From Poronia punctata (taxonomy: Eukaryota > Ascomycota > Sordariomycetes > Xylariales > Xylariaceae), in assembly GCA_022579005.1 (NCBI GenBank), contig MU401615.1:1-64000 (forward strand): a stretch of DNA of 64,000 nucleotides. Reading direction: 5' to 3'. The notes under the pieces are model-generated. The model made no database searches and was not told where the DNA came from. It was given only the letters and a program-made list of their open reading frames with translations. The position numbers and the translations under genes were made by a program. Of this stretch, positions 24,045 through 35,838 are shown piece after piece. Each line of letters starts with the position of its first letter. The first letter of the stretch is position 1.

Positions 24045-25509
24045 GGCGCGGTATAAGAGAACCCGGGGCAACCAGGTCGGGGGACTTGGTCACTAAAGAT
24101 TGCACCGCTTGGACTACGCTGGTTGTCTGTCGGAATGGGGGGGGGGGGAGGGGGGGACACCGGTTTCCGGGTAGGTTAGGTACTCGTAGGTTAGGTGCCT
24201 CCCTACATACAGGGGAAATACCAAGGTTTGGACAGGCCTTCCAGATGGAGATGGTGATCGATTGCTCTTTACAATTGATCATGGTATCTCCGTGTATGTA
24301 CGAGTATGGTAGCTGACTTGGGCCACATGTCCGACCAAACGGGTGACCTTGGGTAAGTACTCGTAATTGGTTATTGGTAGTGTAGAATAGTGGCCGCGGC
24401 TCAAGGTACGGGAGCCGTTAGACTACGAGTACTCGGGTCAATCTAGATGACGGGGTTGCGACACAAATGGTGGTTGGCTTGGAAGCCACGGGTATTACCA
24501 AGATGGATCGTCTCCGAAGGCCTGCCGTCCCCCCTCTCTTTATGATCTTTAGTCCTCCCGAATCTTACTACGTAATGTCTTCGAGACCCCACCACCAAAG
24601 GGCACAGCCGTCCAGGGCCGCCAACAGCGCCTAATGCGATGCAGAGGCTCGCAGAACACTCTAGCTTACCTAAAGTATTCTTACATGACAAACCCAAGTA
24701 CAGGCACCCCGCAAGACAGAGTAGGTAAACCGTTTTGCCAGTTTTTACACATATGGACGTACTTGGAGTCATTTCTACTTGTAGTATATACACGTGAGTA
24801 CTAGTCTGCCAAAAAGGGGAAAGCGGTATGCAAGACGGGTACGGGGTCGGTGCCATTTCAAGCCTCCAAACTCGTAAGACTGATACAGGCACCGACAGGA
24901 CACCACCACCAAACTCCAAAGGGTACATTGCGCATCCAACTTCCTATAAATGCCTAGATAGCTTTATAATATGTCACTCACGACGAGTATACTTGATGAT
25001 AATCTGTATGATTGACGTACGTGTATGTAAATTAATGTCCAAGGTTTAATTTCCTATGTCCATGATGGCTACATGTATTTCTAGAGGTAGGCTAGGCCCT
25101 ACTCGTAGGTACTTAAGTCTATCTCAAAATACCTACATAGTAGGTAGGTTACCTACCCTGCGTCATGTATCTTAAGAGACACATGTATTTATCTGTCGAT
25201 TACTTTATGTGACAGAACCTGCCATATGTTTATACGTGTATACTATGTACTCGTCCATATGTAAGTAGGCACTACGTGTACTACGTGTACTAGATGTGTA
25301 GAATCATTCTCTAGGTCTACATGAGGTTAGGCGGTAGACCACCAGCACCACCCTTCATGTGTAGGTACTTTGTAATGGTCTCCAACATTCTGAGCGGTCC
25401 ATCCGTTTACCGGTCTTCAACAGACCCATTCTTTCAAGACCTACCCCATTCAACCTACTAAAGGTAGTTGATCAAAACATCGCAACAAACACAAAATTCA
25501 CATACGATA
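24045..25509. other. Divergent intergenic region
   Basis: Between the divergently transcribed F-box and hydrolase genes. It holds a G run at 24138-24156, many TACTCGTA and TACCTAC words, and weak frames (for example minus 24443-24928) that I do not accept as genes. Confidence 0.55.
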
Positions 25510-27611
25510 ATGAGCTCCTTTCCCCTGGACTCCAAAAATGGCGAGCCTTCTTCTCGGCGCGAGAGCGGGTACATAACGCCAACTAAATCCCATCCGGAAG
25601 GCCTCTGGGGAGGGCTTTATAACGACCCCCGCACATCATCCAGCCAGTCCTTGACCCCCTCCCTTCCGGCTTACGAGGAATATGAGAGGCGCATACTCTT
25701 AGTAATCTATATTCATGGCTTCATGGGGAACAGGACGTCATTCCAATCATTCCCAGCTCACGTTCACGAGTATCTGAAGCAGGCACTTCGTGATAGTCAT
25801 GTCGTCCACTCTAAAATCTATCCGAAATACAAGACATACAAGACTATCGATGTCGCTCGAGACAACTTTAGTAAATGGCTCGAGCCTCTTGAGACCCCCC
25901 GGACAGACATAGTTCTCGTCGGCCATTCTATGGGCGGACTGTTGGCTGCCGACGTTGTTCTGATGGCGAGTAGCCAGACCTCCGATAATGCTGTATGACC
26001 CGATGGGCTAACTACCGAGAGTAGCCTTCCGTGGACCGGAGCCGGGGATATTTCAAGCATCGTATACTTGGCGTCGTAAATCTAGATGCACCGCTGCTGG
26101 GCATGCACCCGGGCATCGTTGTGTCTGGTATCTCCAGCTTGTTTCGGAAGAATGATGCTCCAAGGCCAGCCGGCTCGCCAGCCGGGCTTAGTCCTGGAGC
26201 TGCAGAGTCTACCTCGCCATTTTCCCTGACGCCCTCCGTGACTTCGTCGTTGTCCGAGGTACCATCGTCTCCGTCCCCGTTTATTTCCCCAGCTGTGACC
26301 AATGATCCATATTTCGACCCGAGTTTCCCTCAAGATGTTCGAACGCCGGAGCGGACTTGGTGGGGCAATGTCTTCCATTTCGTGAAGAAGCATAGTTCAG
26401 AGGGACTTATTGATGCGGCTACTAACCATATCATGTCCCATCTGGAGTTTGGCGGCACCATGTTTGACCTGAACCGGCTCAAAACCCGTTATGAGGACAT
26501 CCGTCGACTAGAGGATGTTGACGGCATAAACCAAGCAGCATCTCCAAATGCCCCTCCCCAAGTACGTTTCATCCAGTACTATACTATATGTAATGGATAT
26601 CCGAAGAAACAAAAACCACCAAAGGAGCCTCAATATAAGCAAGAGGCAGAAGCCACGTCGAGCGGTGCCTTTACTAGCTCGGCCCTCTCGACACCGGACA
26701 TTCCGGTCGAACATCAGGATGTGAAATACCAAAATGAGACAATCCAGCAAGACATTGCGATTCGGAGCTTGTCGAATAGTGAACGATCAAGCTTGGAGCT
26801 CCTTGTCCCAGAACCAATTTCTGACGAACCAGCATCATATACAAAAGATACTCCTGTTCAGTCACAAGACACAGTCGGTAGTATACCGGCCCAAGATGGT
26901 CCAGAACACACAGAGAAGGGTGAGACGGGAAGTGATATAAGAGAGAGTACAGTACCAACAAAACTCACTGACGCAGTAGCCGCTCTATATCTTGATCTCC
27001 CAGGAATTCCCGAGTTGCCGCCCCAACCTGATGCGGTAAATCCGGAGCAGTTTACCGATAAAGACGCAAGGAAACTAGCAGAAAAGGAAGCAAAACGGGC
27101 CCAGAAGTTCTACGCCCAAGCGGTAAAGGACCGTGAGAAGGCCATACGGGATCGTGAAAAGATTATCGAAAAACGAAAAAAGAAGCAGGCGCAAGAGGCT
27201 GAGAAGAAGGCCAAAGAGGACAAGAAGAAACTTAAAGAAAAGGCCCCTGTTGACACCAGTAAGCATTCATCTACAACAGCGGAAGATGTTGGTATGTCCG
27301 TCGCACAACAACCGGCCTCAGCTCCGCCTGTATACACAGAAAGTCCTGGGAACATAGTGGGGGAAGACGAAATGGAAAAGGAAAACAAAAAGAGAAAGGA
27401 GCGCAAATTCTGCAACATAGCGAAAGTGCAAGGCCAGACCGACCCTAAGTGGGTCAGCGTCTTCATGAAGGACGTGGACGAGGTGGCTGCCCATACCGGG
27501 CTCTTCTTCACGGGTGACCATTACGAGGGTCTTGTGGGTGATGTTGGGGATACCATGGTTGAGTGGGTCCACGCTGACATGAGCAAGAGAGCAATGATGG
27601 AATTCCAGTAA
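25510..27611 (+). CDS. Alpha/beta-hydrolase (lipase/serine-esterase type)
   Basis: Exon 1 (25510-25992) and exon 2 (26058-27611) give 678 residues. The strand-1 and oxyanion region reads LLVIYIHGFMGNRTSFQSFP. The nucleophile elbow is VLVGHSMGGLLAADV with Ser at about residue 140. Exon 2 opens HRILGVVNLDAPLLGMHPGIV. This matches fungal DUF676-like putative esterases. A Ser/Pro-rich linker follows, then a long Lys/Glu-rich coiled segment (about residues 510-600; KDREKAIRDREKIIEKRKKK). The end, KFCNIAKVQGQTDPKWVSVF...HTGLFFTGDHYEGLVGD, looks like a second conserved domain. No signal peptide is seen, so it is probably intracellular. The 65-bp intron has a GCTAAC branch site far from its acceptor; the exact acceptor is the weakest point. 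Confidence 0.8.
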
Positions 27612-28057
27612 GTTCAGCGAGAGAAGACAATAACTTCTTTTTTTTTTTTTAGCTCAGAGATAGCCCGGTTTTCATATTGTGTCACAAGAAGAAAACTAGC
27701 GAAGAGTTTTGGTAGGCGATTCCTCTGTATCTTGCGGATTGAACTATAGAACAAGACGTCCATCACATATTACCTTGAAAGATGTTGAATGTCTTAGCAG
27801 ATGGTCATCATAGTATTTGTTTAACATCAAATACACTTTTCTTACATGTACTAACCTAGGTACCTAACTAGTATACATATATGAGGTGATGGGGATTTGG
27901 ATCTAGACTAGATCATGGGTTGATATATCCTTTTCTTTCCCTCCATCACAGTTCTATGTACTCAAGGTATACACGACGCCTTATCATGATATAAGACAAG
28001 TTAGTAGTCGAGAGCGTGTCCAAGCCGCAGTATGGCTTCTGGGTGTAACTCCGTTCT

Positions 28058-28270
28058 TCATCTTCTCCCCTGAACCCTTCCTCCGTTGTCCAGATCCTCT
28101 CTCTGTCCAACCGTAAACAACCAGATACCCCATCCTATTAGAATCAGCACCCATAGGAGAGAAACCCGGCGGAATACAGGTTCAACAGGAGGCTTACCCT
28201 CTAGGATACCGTGATCATCGTAATCTCCAATGGAGCGTGTAACATGTCGTACAGCATACGAGTTTTGTTT
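28058..28270 (-). other. Possible small one-TM protein exon
   Basis: An open minus-strand frame without ATG reads SYAVRHVTRSIGDYDDHG, ILEGKPPVEPVFRRVS, then a strong hydrophobic segment (LLWVLILIGWGIWLF) and a short polar tail. The composition looks like a genuine small membrane protein, but there is no start codon and an upstream exon was not found between here and the rit1 stop. It could be a last exon, an unannotated short gene or a chance frame. I do not recognise the family. Confidence 0.3.
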
Positions 28271-28382
28271 TCATGTCCGCACGGGATAGGAGATATGCCG
28301 GCATATGGAGTCATGTTTCGGTTGCCGTGGTAAATAACCATAACCAACCCTCACATTTAATTTCATTTCATTTTCTTTCCCC

Positions 28383-29789
28383 TCAGCCCATAAGATAGCT
28401 ATTAACGCTCTGCAAAGTCGTCCGACTAGGATTCGCCTCCGGAAACGCCATCATAATCCGTCCTAGTTTAGTCTTGATAACACTCTTATTCACGTCCACA
28501 CCCGCGCCCGTCTCCGAAGACACATAATTTCCATCTGCGTCAAAGAACTGACACGCCAGGGCGAGAGCCACGCCTACGGAGAGGTCTTTCCCACTTTCGC
28601 AAACAATCAAGACCCGCTTGACCTGGTCCGTCGCGATATGTCGAGCAGCGAAAGAACATATAGTCGGTAAAGCGGCGCGTAGATTGCGACTCGCAATCTT
28701 GGCTTGTTTGCCGATTCCTACTTCCATGTACACCGGACTTTTCTCCCACGTATCGTGGGCAGTGGTACCAGGTACGAAAGCGATGGTTGGTGTGCGGTCT
28801 TTTCCTTCGGGCACTTTCCCGACGAAAATGCCAGGCAAGACTTGCACAGGGGTATTTCTATTTTTCCCCACAACACCAACATCATCATCATCATCATCCT
28901 GTTCTTCCTTCTCGCCAGCCACAAGAATCTTCTTCACAAGCTCAGGTAAATCCGCCTCGGCAGCCGATATCAACACATCCTTATTGCGCCAAAAGACGGA
29001 AGCAGTTAACCCCATCGCCCAATTCTCCGTATCGTCCCCCGCTCCCTGGATATACCCCCCCTCGCTCATCTCCCCCCCGACGACCCTTCGCGAACTAGTA
29101 CAGCAAATGACGGGATGGAAATCCTCAAAAACCACATCCGTATCCATGAACCCGAGCTGCTGCGCCGCCGATTCGGGCGTGACCCAAAACGGCCTCAGCG
29201 GTTTCGAGATCTGTCTTCTTAACGCAGGGATATCCAATATCCCCAGTGCCTTCAACGCGTCTACATGTTCCGGGATCCTCTTCTCCGCTTGCGCATGTTC
29301 GGATCTCGACACGACTTGCGGAGGCGTGTACAAATCCAACTCATCCCCATCCCTATCCCCGAATAAAACACGATTAAGCACGCAACACCAAATCGGCACC
29401 GTCTTACTCAGCGCATCAGGCATCGACTTCCCCCTCCTCGTAGAATCCACAATAACACATCCATCATTCTTGCCGATGATGGGCAAAAGATGGAGATTCA
29501 ATCTCCTACAACTGAAATTCCATTGTCCCGCGTGACCGTCTGTGCTCTTGAAATAGGCCGATCCGGATTTGACTTCGGGATCAATGTACCAGCTTCCGCA
29601 ACGCTCGTTGGCGATTAATGGACGGGTGGGGAAGATGGTTGTCGATATCTGGTTGATGAAGTCTGCGTCGATGAGGATGGAGCGCAGACGGTTGGATATG
29701 GAGAGATTGCTTCTTTTGAGATCGGTGAGGATTCGGGAGAAGTTGTGGTTTGCTTGGGGGGAGAATATTAGGTCGGATTCGGTGGGCAT
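28383..29789 (-). CDS. rit1: Initiator tRNA A64-2'-O-ribosylphosphate transferase
   Basis: A single exon of 468 residues from the ATG at 29789; an in-frame ATG at 29852 would add 21 residues. The start MPTESDLIFSPQANHNFSRI fits the family better. Motifs include LKRSNLSISNRLRSI, ANERCGSWY, SAYFKSTDGH, WNFSCRRLNLHLL, CVIVDSTRRGK.MPDALSKT and, at the end, RVLIVCESGKDLSVGVALAL, a phosphatase-like P-loop shared by Rit1 proteins. Rit1 adds a phosphoribosyl group to A64 of cytoplasmic initiator tRNA-Met and so keeps it from acting in elongation. It is a fungal and plant function. There is a run of Asp (EEQDDDDDD) in the middle. Confidence 0.93.
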   Translation of the reverse strand: MPTESDLIFSPQANHNFSRILTDLKRSNLSISNRLRSILIDADFINQISTTIFPTRPLIANERCGSWYIDPEVKSGSAYFKSTDGHAGQWNFSCRRLNLHLLPIIGKNDGCVIVDSTRRGKSMPDALSKTVPIWCCVLNRVLFGDRDGDELDLYTPPQVVSRSEHAQAEKRIPEHVDALKALGILDIPALRRQISKPLRPFWVTPESAAQQLGFMDTDVVFEDFHPVICCTSSRRVVGGEMSEGGYIQGAGDDTENWAMGLTASVFWRNKDVLISAAEADLPELVKKILVAGEKEEQDDDDDDVGVVGKNRNTPVQVLPGIFVGKVPEGKDRTPTIAFVPGTTAHDTWEKSPVYMEVGIGKQAKIASRNLRAALPTICSFAARHIATDQVKRVLIVCESGKDLSVGVALALACQFFDADGNYVSSETGAGVDVNKSVIKTKLGRIMMAFPEANPSRTTLQSVNSYLMG

Positions 29790-30494
29790 TTTTGTTTGAT
29801 ATGAAGGGGAGTGAGTGGGTGGAAATGAAAGAGTGGTGGGTTTTTCTTTCATGGGCTGAGTCTTTATAGTTGTAAGTTATATATTTATATTTGTTATCTA
29901 CAGTAAGTAATGAGTGTTCAGATCATACAGTTGTTGAAAGTTTGAATTCCCACTGAAGTTGACAGCTAAATTCCTGACAGAGGCGGTTCCTTATCTTGAC
30001 TGATTGGCTACCTACCTTCAGTTCTTGACCTTGACATTTCGGAATTTACCTGGAAACACCGCTTCTTGACAAATGGCATTTGACGTGAAATTTATTATAA
30101 CCGGCCACTGTTCTAAAATATCTATGAAAAATGATACAGGTATCTATACCAATTACTTCTTGCAGTTGTGATGGTCATTGCGAAAAGCAAGACCTGGCAA
30201 CGAGAAAAACTGAACAGTCTAGCGAGTTGTTAGCGCCAAGCGGTATTTACTATCAGACGGTATCAAACCGATGATAGGCCTTCCGGTGGTAGATTTATCC
30301 AGAGTCAATACTCAGGTTGATATAATTAAATCAAACTCCCATCACCGGACAACGGAAAGACAAATGGCAAATTTCAATAAATTTGCTATTCCAAGTACGC
30401 TCGCTGATCCCATTAAATATAGACATCCCAGACTCCGTCCGACCATGCGTCGGCCATTTTCCCTACCTGAACAGATAAATACAACATCAAACTA
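29790..30494. other. Intergenic, no gene seen
   Basis: This is the upstream region of rit1 and the 3' flank of the next minus-strand gene. A weak plus frame at 30271-30531 overlaps the following gene and shows no motif. Confidence 0.55.
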
Positions 30495-31727
30495 TCAACA
30501 AACTACCTGCGCCTTGACAAGCACTGAGTAGTCACCCTTCTTCTCCTCCGGCCCCCACGGCTTCTCTACAAGAGCCGGCGTGATCATCAAGTCCACAGTA
30601 TCACCTTTGCCCAGCTTGGTCTTCATGTCCATCCAACTGCCACTGTAGGGGAACCCATGTCTAAGAGTGCCCTCAGGCCCGTCCGACATGACCGTCTGGT
30701 AATGAGACCTGTAGATTACCGTACTAAGTTCTGCCGAGTTTCGGACTATTTCCTCCGCTGTCTTCCGTATAGTTCGACTAGCTGCACCCGTACCGACGAC
30801 GGAGCTTTCCATAAAAGGCTCAAGTGTGCTTAATAGGGAGTTGGTGCGGTCCAAGAGGAGAGATTCGTCGATAGGATACGACTCGTGGATCATGTTTGCA
30901 ACGAGCATGCGCAAACATTCAGCATGCGCATTGGGTATTGTTTTCGCAATGGTTCTACCCATAGCTGTGGCCATTTCCCCCACCTCACGTCCATATGCGC
31001 GACAGAATACCTCGAAGTTTCGGTAGATATATCTCCATATGAGGGCGCAGAGGATATACGGCGTGTTTTCCTTGGTCGATATATAGCTCTTCCAGTGTAG
31101 TGAAAGGAGCTTCAGTTCGGTTGTGACCTGGCTCGGGAGGCCCGAAACCTCGATAGTTTTGTTGCAAAGATATTCTGTTGTAAACTTATAAATTTGCAAC
31201 TGGAGCGCCTCCCAGCTCGCCGTGATCTTGTCTGCGGCCGGGACCGATCCGAGTGTATCCACCGAAGATAAGTTGGGAAAGAGGCTCGGCTGGATCAAAC
31301 GCCACATTTCGAACAACTTGACGCTCATCTTGAGATACTTCTCCTCAGCCCTTTCGACAATATGCCGAGGGATAGTAACCAAGTCATTTTTCTTCATATC
31401 CCCGCCACCGTTCCGTCTTTCCTCATCCATAAGCTTGCAGACTAAACCGGCTACCATTCGCTCTTTCAAGTCGCTGCTCTCGATTGGCGGCGACAACACC
31501 ACCGGGTCCTGTCTAGGCGTCTTGTTCTTTTCCACCGCAACGCCATTTCTCTGTCTCAGCTGAGCGTTCTCTTTCTCCAGAAGGGCTATTCGTTCCTGTA
31601 AGAGTGCTTGCTCCTTCGTCCACTCCTCCTTCTCGCCTCTGTAGCTCACTTTCAGACTACGATACGTAGTGTCTCGATCTGTCAGATGTTGCTGCGTCTC
31701 GGCTAATTGTCGTCGAAGAGAATCCAT
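30495..31727 (-). CDS. Conserved-looking coiled-coil protein, function unknown
   Basis: A single exon of 410 residues. Residues 1-65 (MDSLRRQLAETQQHLTDRD..., then LQERIALLEKENAQLRQRN) form a coiled coil. A disordered Lys/Pro stretch follows, and then a long, apparently helical domain (KEEKYLKM-like EERAEEKYLKMSVKLFEMWR, CALIWRYIYRNFEVFCRAYG, MLVANMIHESYP) of a kind often seen in fungal proteins of unknown function. There are no catalytic motifs, signal peptide or membrane segments. The frame is open and codon use looks coding, so the gene is probably real. A bZIP-like DNA-binding region is absent. The 5' flank contains a perfect hairpin (31766-31788). Confidence 0.7.
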   Translation of the reverse strand: MDSLRRQLAETQQHLTDRDTTYRSLKVSYRGEKEEWTKEQALLQERIALLEKENAQLRQRNGVAVEKNKTPRQDPVVLSPPIESSDLKERMVAGLVCKLMDEERRNGGGDMKKNDLVTIPRHIVERAEEKYLKMSVKLFEMWRLIQPSLFPNLSSVDTLGSVPAADKITASWEALQLQIYKFTTEYLCNKTIEVSGLPSQVTTELKLLSLHWKSYISTKENTPYILCALIWRYIYRNFEVFCRAYGREVGEMATAMGRTIAKTIPNAHAECLRMLVANMIHESYPIDESLLLDRTNSLLSTLEPFMESSVVGTGAASRTIRKTAEEIVRNSAELSTVIYRSHYQTVMSDGPEGTLRHGFPYSGSWMDMKTKLGKGDTVDLMITPALVEKPWGPEEKKGDYSVLVKAQVVC

Positions 31728-34100
31728 GTTTTTTTTTCAATGGGCAATGAAGCCGTTTGTGAGAGACTGCCGTTGAAGAGACGGCAGTATGGGGCTTGGT
31801 ATAGTACAAGTATACCTACCCAAGTATGTAGGTAGCGTGGGTAGTAAAAAATTATTAAAAAGTTGTGAGGTATGAATATGAGACCGCTATTAGAGTTTGA
31901 AAAGGGATGTGGTCAGGCGCAACTTTGACAGATCAAAGCGATTTCGCTTGCCGTTCCATTATATGTCCGTGTCGGCTTTGGATAGTTGGGTAGTGTCAGA
32001 CCGGTCCTTTGGCGCCTGCCCCATATCTCTTTCCCACACGTTGGTAGCCCCTTTGTTCTTTGCGAAATGGTAGAAGTACTTATAGATCAGACTGAGAATG
32101 AAGGTGAACCGACGAAGCAGGCCTAGATATTCAAGGTAGGGACGAACTGGAGGAAGACCTGGTATTATGAGGTAACCGCCTAGATCGTAACTGCACCTTT
32201 ACATAGTATGCCTAAAAACTGCAACCCAGCCTTGACTTGGGACTGTCACAAGAGTAGGTGGCCCTCCATTAGGATAGGGTTAGGGACCTTAGTGCCAAGG
32301 GCTGTGGGCGCGAGTCTCCAGACTTGAAACTTATAGTTGAGGATGAATAGGCGGACCGGGCGAGGCCCAAAAACAAAGAATGGAATTTCTAGTCGCTTCT
32401 GCGAATTCCCGTTAAAGATACAATGTGTTTAAAAGAGGCGCGACGTGTTGTCGTTTTCATGTGAGGCTATAATGACCGCCCAAATGACCCGACATAAGAT
32501 CGTGGTGATGAGTAGTACTCGCACTCGTAGGTCTTCAGTACTTGCCAACAGTTTTCTTGTTAGGGCGAAGCTCAGGGGCATGACTAATAACAGCCAATAT
32601 AGGTACTGCCGGTCTGTACTGCGCCCCTCCCTAGGTATCGTACAGTACGTATAGGCAGGTTGATGTACTTCCAGTCCTCTAGAATCTGGAGAGTCTGGCA
32701 CTCTGGTGTCTGGGTGTGTACTGGTACAAAACCCAGCTGGCGTTATCCATCCGGAACTGGATTCGGGGAGAGCCTATCAAGCCTGCATTTATAGGGACAA
32801 AGATCACTAAAGTGCTCTAGTACTCCAAAGTAGGTACCAACCTGAACCCTGAACCCCCTTGTCACAGTTAGTTAACGTTAGACAACCTCCCTCTATCCAA
32901 TGCTCATTTGTATGTGTACGCGTACGTGTAGGAGATTTCGCATTGCGCTTGTAAAGATCAACAGTAAATGACGACAATTGTACAGCTTGTAGAGAAGCTT
33001 ATTTCTGCGTCTAGTAACCCCTTGCAAATATAGAAAAAGACATGTGCCCTCTTAGTACCCCAAGATGGTCTTCGATGGAATACCTTCTTGGTACTTCTGA
33101 TCTAAAGCTTCTTTCATACCAGTTAGTACTTCGCAAGCTGTCAACGCACCTTCCTCACATATAGCAGGGAGGCCAATGATGCCCATAAGTAGGAAGCCTA
33201 TGCGCAGGACTGTACGACAACGTTATCGGTAGTTCAATTGCGATTTGCGTTTACATACCTCTACATGCACATGGATATCTTATAGATTTTGGCGTTTAGG
33301 TTTGCGTACAGACACATGTGTGTATGGCGGCTCTGCAAGCACTACAGTTGCGTTGTGGCTGGCTATAGCTTGATTACTAATCCTCTCAGGACACGAAATG
33401 AAGCCTGTCTCATCTAAAAGCGCTGTAACGACGTGCTGTCCCAATAATCTCAAACAGGCGATTTGGCTGGACGAGGACATCCATGGATAGTTTAGATACT
33501 AAAAGAATGTACACACTGTGTTATTTACCCCAATTTCTGGCTACCATCGCACTGACCCCAGTTTATCTCGGCGCCTTTACCGCATATCTACCGTCGTTTT
33601 GACACTGTGCTCCTCACCAACCCTTCAAGTAACATTTGGATCCAAAACAGGCACCGAGAACTTCACCTCCTGATGCGATACCTATTAAATATGTCTATCA
33701 ATACAACATGAAGAAGAGTTCTCTGTTTCTTGATTACCACACATACGTCACTCCTCAGTACGGCTACAAATTACTATATCAAATCCTTGACCGAACACTC
33801 ATCAACACACCCATGCTCTTTTTCTCCGCACAAAACCCGGCCGGACAGCCGATCGGGGTTAAATTGTTACTGACCCAAGGAGGAATCGTGTAAGATTGGC
33901 AGGGATTGTGAATCTGATAAGATGACCGTCCTACCGTCTTTTTCGTTTTCGTCATATCCCGGAGGCGGAATACCTAGGTCTCTTCTCTCGTGACAAGACT
34001 ATTTGGCTTCGTTTCATATGTGACGCCGCCAGGGTTTTACGTCGAGCAAGTGGAACCCGAAGATTGCATTGCAATCTTACTTCTCTTCGTGCATACTATA
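31728..34100. other. 2.4-kb ORF-poor spacer with telomere-like motif
   Basis: Between the coiled-coil gene (minus) and the MFS gene (plus). It contains a hairpin at 31766-31788 and TAGGGTTAGGG at 32275-32285. Short frames at 32429-32701, 33280-33480 and 33636-33893 have no recognisable content. The size and the motif leave room for a non-coding RNA (see findings). Confidence 0.5.
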
Positions 34101-35527
34101 ATGCCAGAATCGAAGGAAGGCCATAGCATGGTTGACGAGAAACCGCAATCCGTGATAGCAGCTGCTGGGCTCGGTGGGCCCAGCGCCGATTTGCCTCGGT
34201 CTCCGGTCCCAGCAGCCTCCACGTCGCCCGAGACTGGGGATTCCGAGCCGCCAAATGGTGGGGTGCTTGCATGGCTGCAAGTCGCTGCCTCCTTTGTGTT
34301 ATATGGTAATACACTGTAAGTCTCGCCCGGCTCCCAAGTCACACCCAGGTATTCTTGGGACAGGCTAGCTGACAACCTTATCCCAGTGGGCTCATCAACA
34401 CCTTTGGTGTTTACCAGAATTACTACGAGACGAATCTGCTGAAGGAATATTCGTCTTCAGATATATCATGGATCGGCTCAATCCAGACATTTTTCCTCAT
34501 GGCAGTGGGGGTTTTCATAGGACCTTTATATGACGCCGGTCACTGCCGCATCCTGCTAGGCCTCGGCACCATCTGCGTGTCGCTGGGGTTCATGCTGACC
34601 AGCATTAGCACAGCCTATTGGTCCGTTTTTCTCGCCCAGGGTGTGCTCACCGGCCTGGGCACCAGCTGCCTGTCTATTCCCTCCATCGCCATCGTGCCGC
34701 CTTACTTCAAACCGGAGCGACGGCCCTTGGTCATGGGCATGGCGACGCTCGGCAGCGGTCTCGCATCTACGATATACCCCGTCATCGTGCAGACCTTGAT
34801 CCCACGCATCGGGTTTCCCTGGGCCGTGCGAGTGCAGGGCTTCCTCACATTTGCCCTATGTCTCTTCGCCGTCATCGTGGCGCGGCCGCGCTACACCAAG
34901 AACGCCGGGAAGCGCACGTTCCGGAACCTGTTCAAGGGCGCGAAGCTCCGCGACACATACTACATCCTCTACGTGACGTCCATCGTGTTCAACAACCTCG
35001 GCTTCTTCGGCCCCCTGTTCTATCTCCAGAGCTATGCCGAACACCACGGCGGCGCAAACCACCCCGTGACCAGATACTTGCTTGCGGTACTCAACGGATC
35101 TTCCGTTTTCGGTCGACTTGTGCCGTCGACATTAGCTAGACGCATCGGCATTCTTCCCGCCTTCATCCTCACCGTCTCCTTGTCTTCGGCTGCCATCTTT
35201 TACTGGACTAGCGTGACGAATCTGGCGGGAAATATCGCCTTTGCCGTCCTATACGGCTTCTTCTCTGGCGGCGTCGTGGCTTTTGCACCTGTTGTATTGA
35301 CCTCGCTTACCGACGATCTTTCGTATCTCGGTACTCGGTTGGGCATTCTTAATATCTTCAAGGGCATCGCGTCGGTTATTGGAACGCCTATCGGCGGTGC
35401 GCTTCTCCAGAGTAGTGGTGGCTATTTGGGCATGCAGCTTTTCAGCGCCTTTTCCGTCTTGTTGACGGCTGTTTTTGCTGGGATATTGCAGATTATGCTG
35501 ATTAGAGGCAGGAAGGAGGTCAAATAG
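34101..35527 (+). CDS. MFS transporter, monocarboxylate-permease-like
   Basis: Exon 1 (34101-34315) and exon 2 (34387-35527) give 451 residues. A Pro/Ser-rich cytoplasmic N-terminus leads to NGGVLAWLQVAASFVLYGNT, joined across the intron to LGLINTFGVYQNYYETNLL and SSSDISWIGSIQTFFLM. These are standard marks of the fungal monocarboxylate-transporter (Mch) family. About 12 membrane segments follow, with LSIPSIAIVPPYFKPERRPLVMG as the signature loop and GSSVFGRLVPSTLARRIGIL in the second half. The substrate cannot be read from sequence; relatives move carboxylates, riboflavin or other metabolites. The protein stops soon after the last membrane segment. No biosynthetic cluster surrounds it. Confidence 0.88.
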
Positions 35528-35838
35528 AATATCGACAAAGCGGGATACGCTGAATATAATTTGGATCTCCCTACGTAGAGGGCTTGCATGACAGTAATTG
35601 GACATGGTTTTATGACATTCGTAACATTCGTGTCCGTCTTTCTTTCGACGGATTGGACTAGAACACCAGGACAATACGGATCTATGGAAGTACATATTGC
35701 CATTGACACAGCTGTATGATTTCAGTGTCGGGTGTCTTTCTTTGCCCCTTTTCCCTCCTTGAACGCCGATGATATACCACGAAAAAAAATTCCACGATGC
35801 ATGAATGCTGAGTACAAAAGTTAGGAGGCAGGTATTGT
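35528..35838. other. Convergent spacer MFS/fcf1
   Basis: About 310 bp between the stops of two convergent genes. Only untranslated-type sequence is seen. Confidence 0.6.

Noticed and set aside
24443..24928. 161-codon minus-strand open frame.
   Set aside because: No motif, unusual composition, and it lies in a divergent promoter region full of short repeats.
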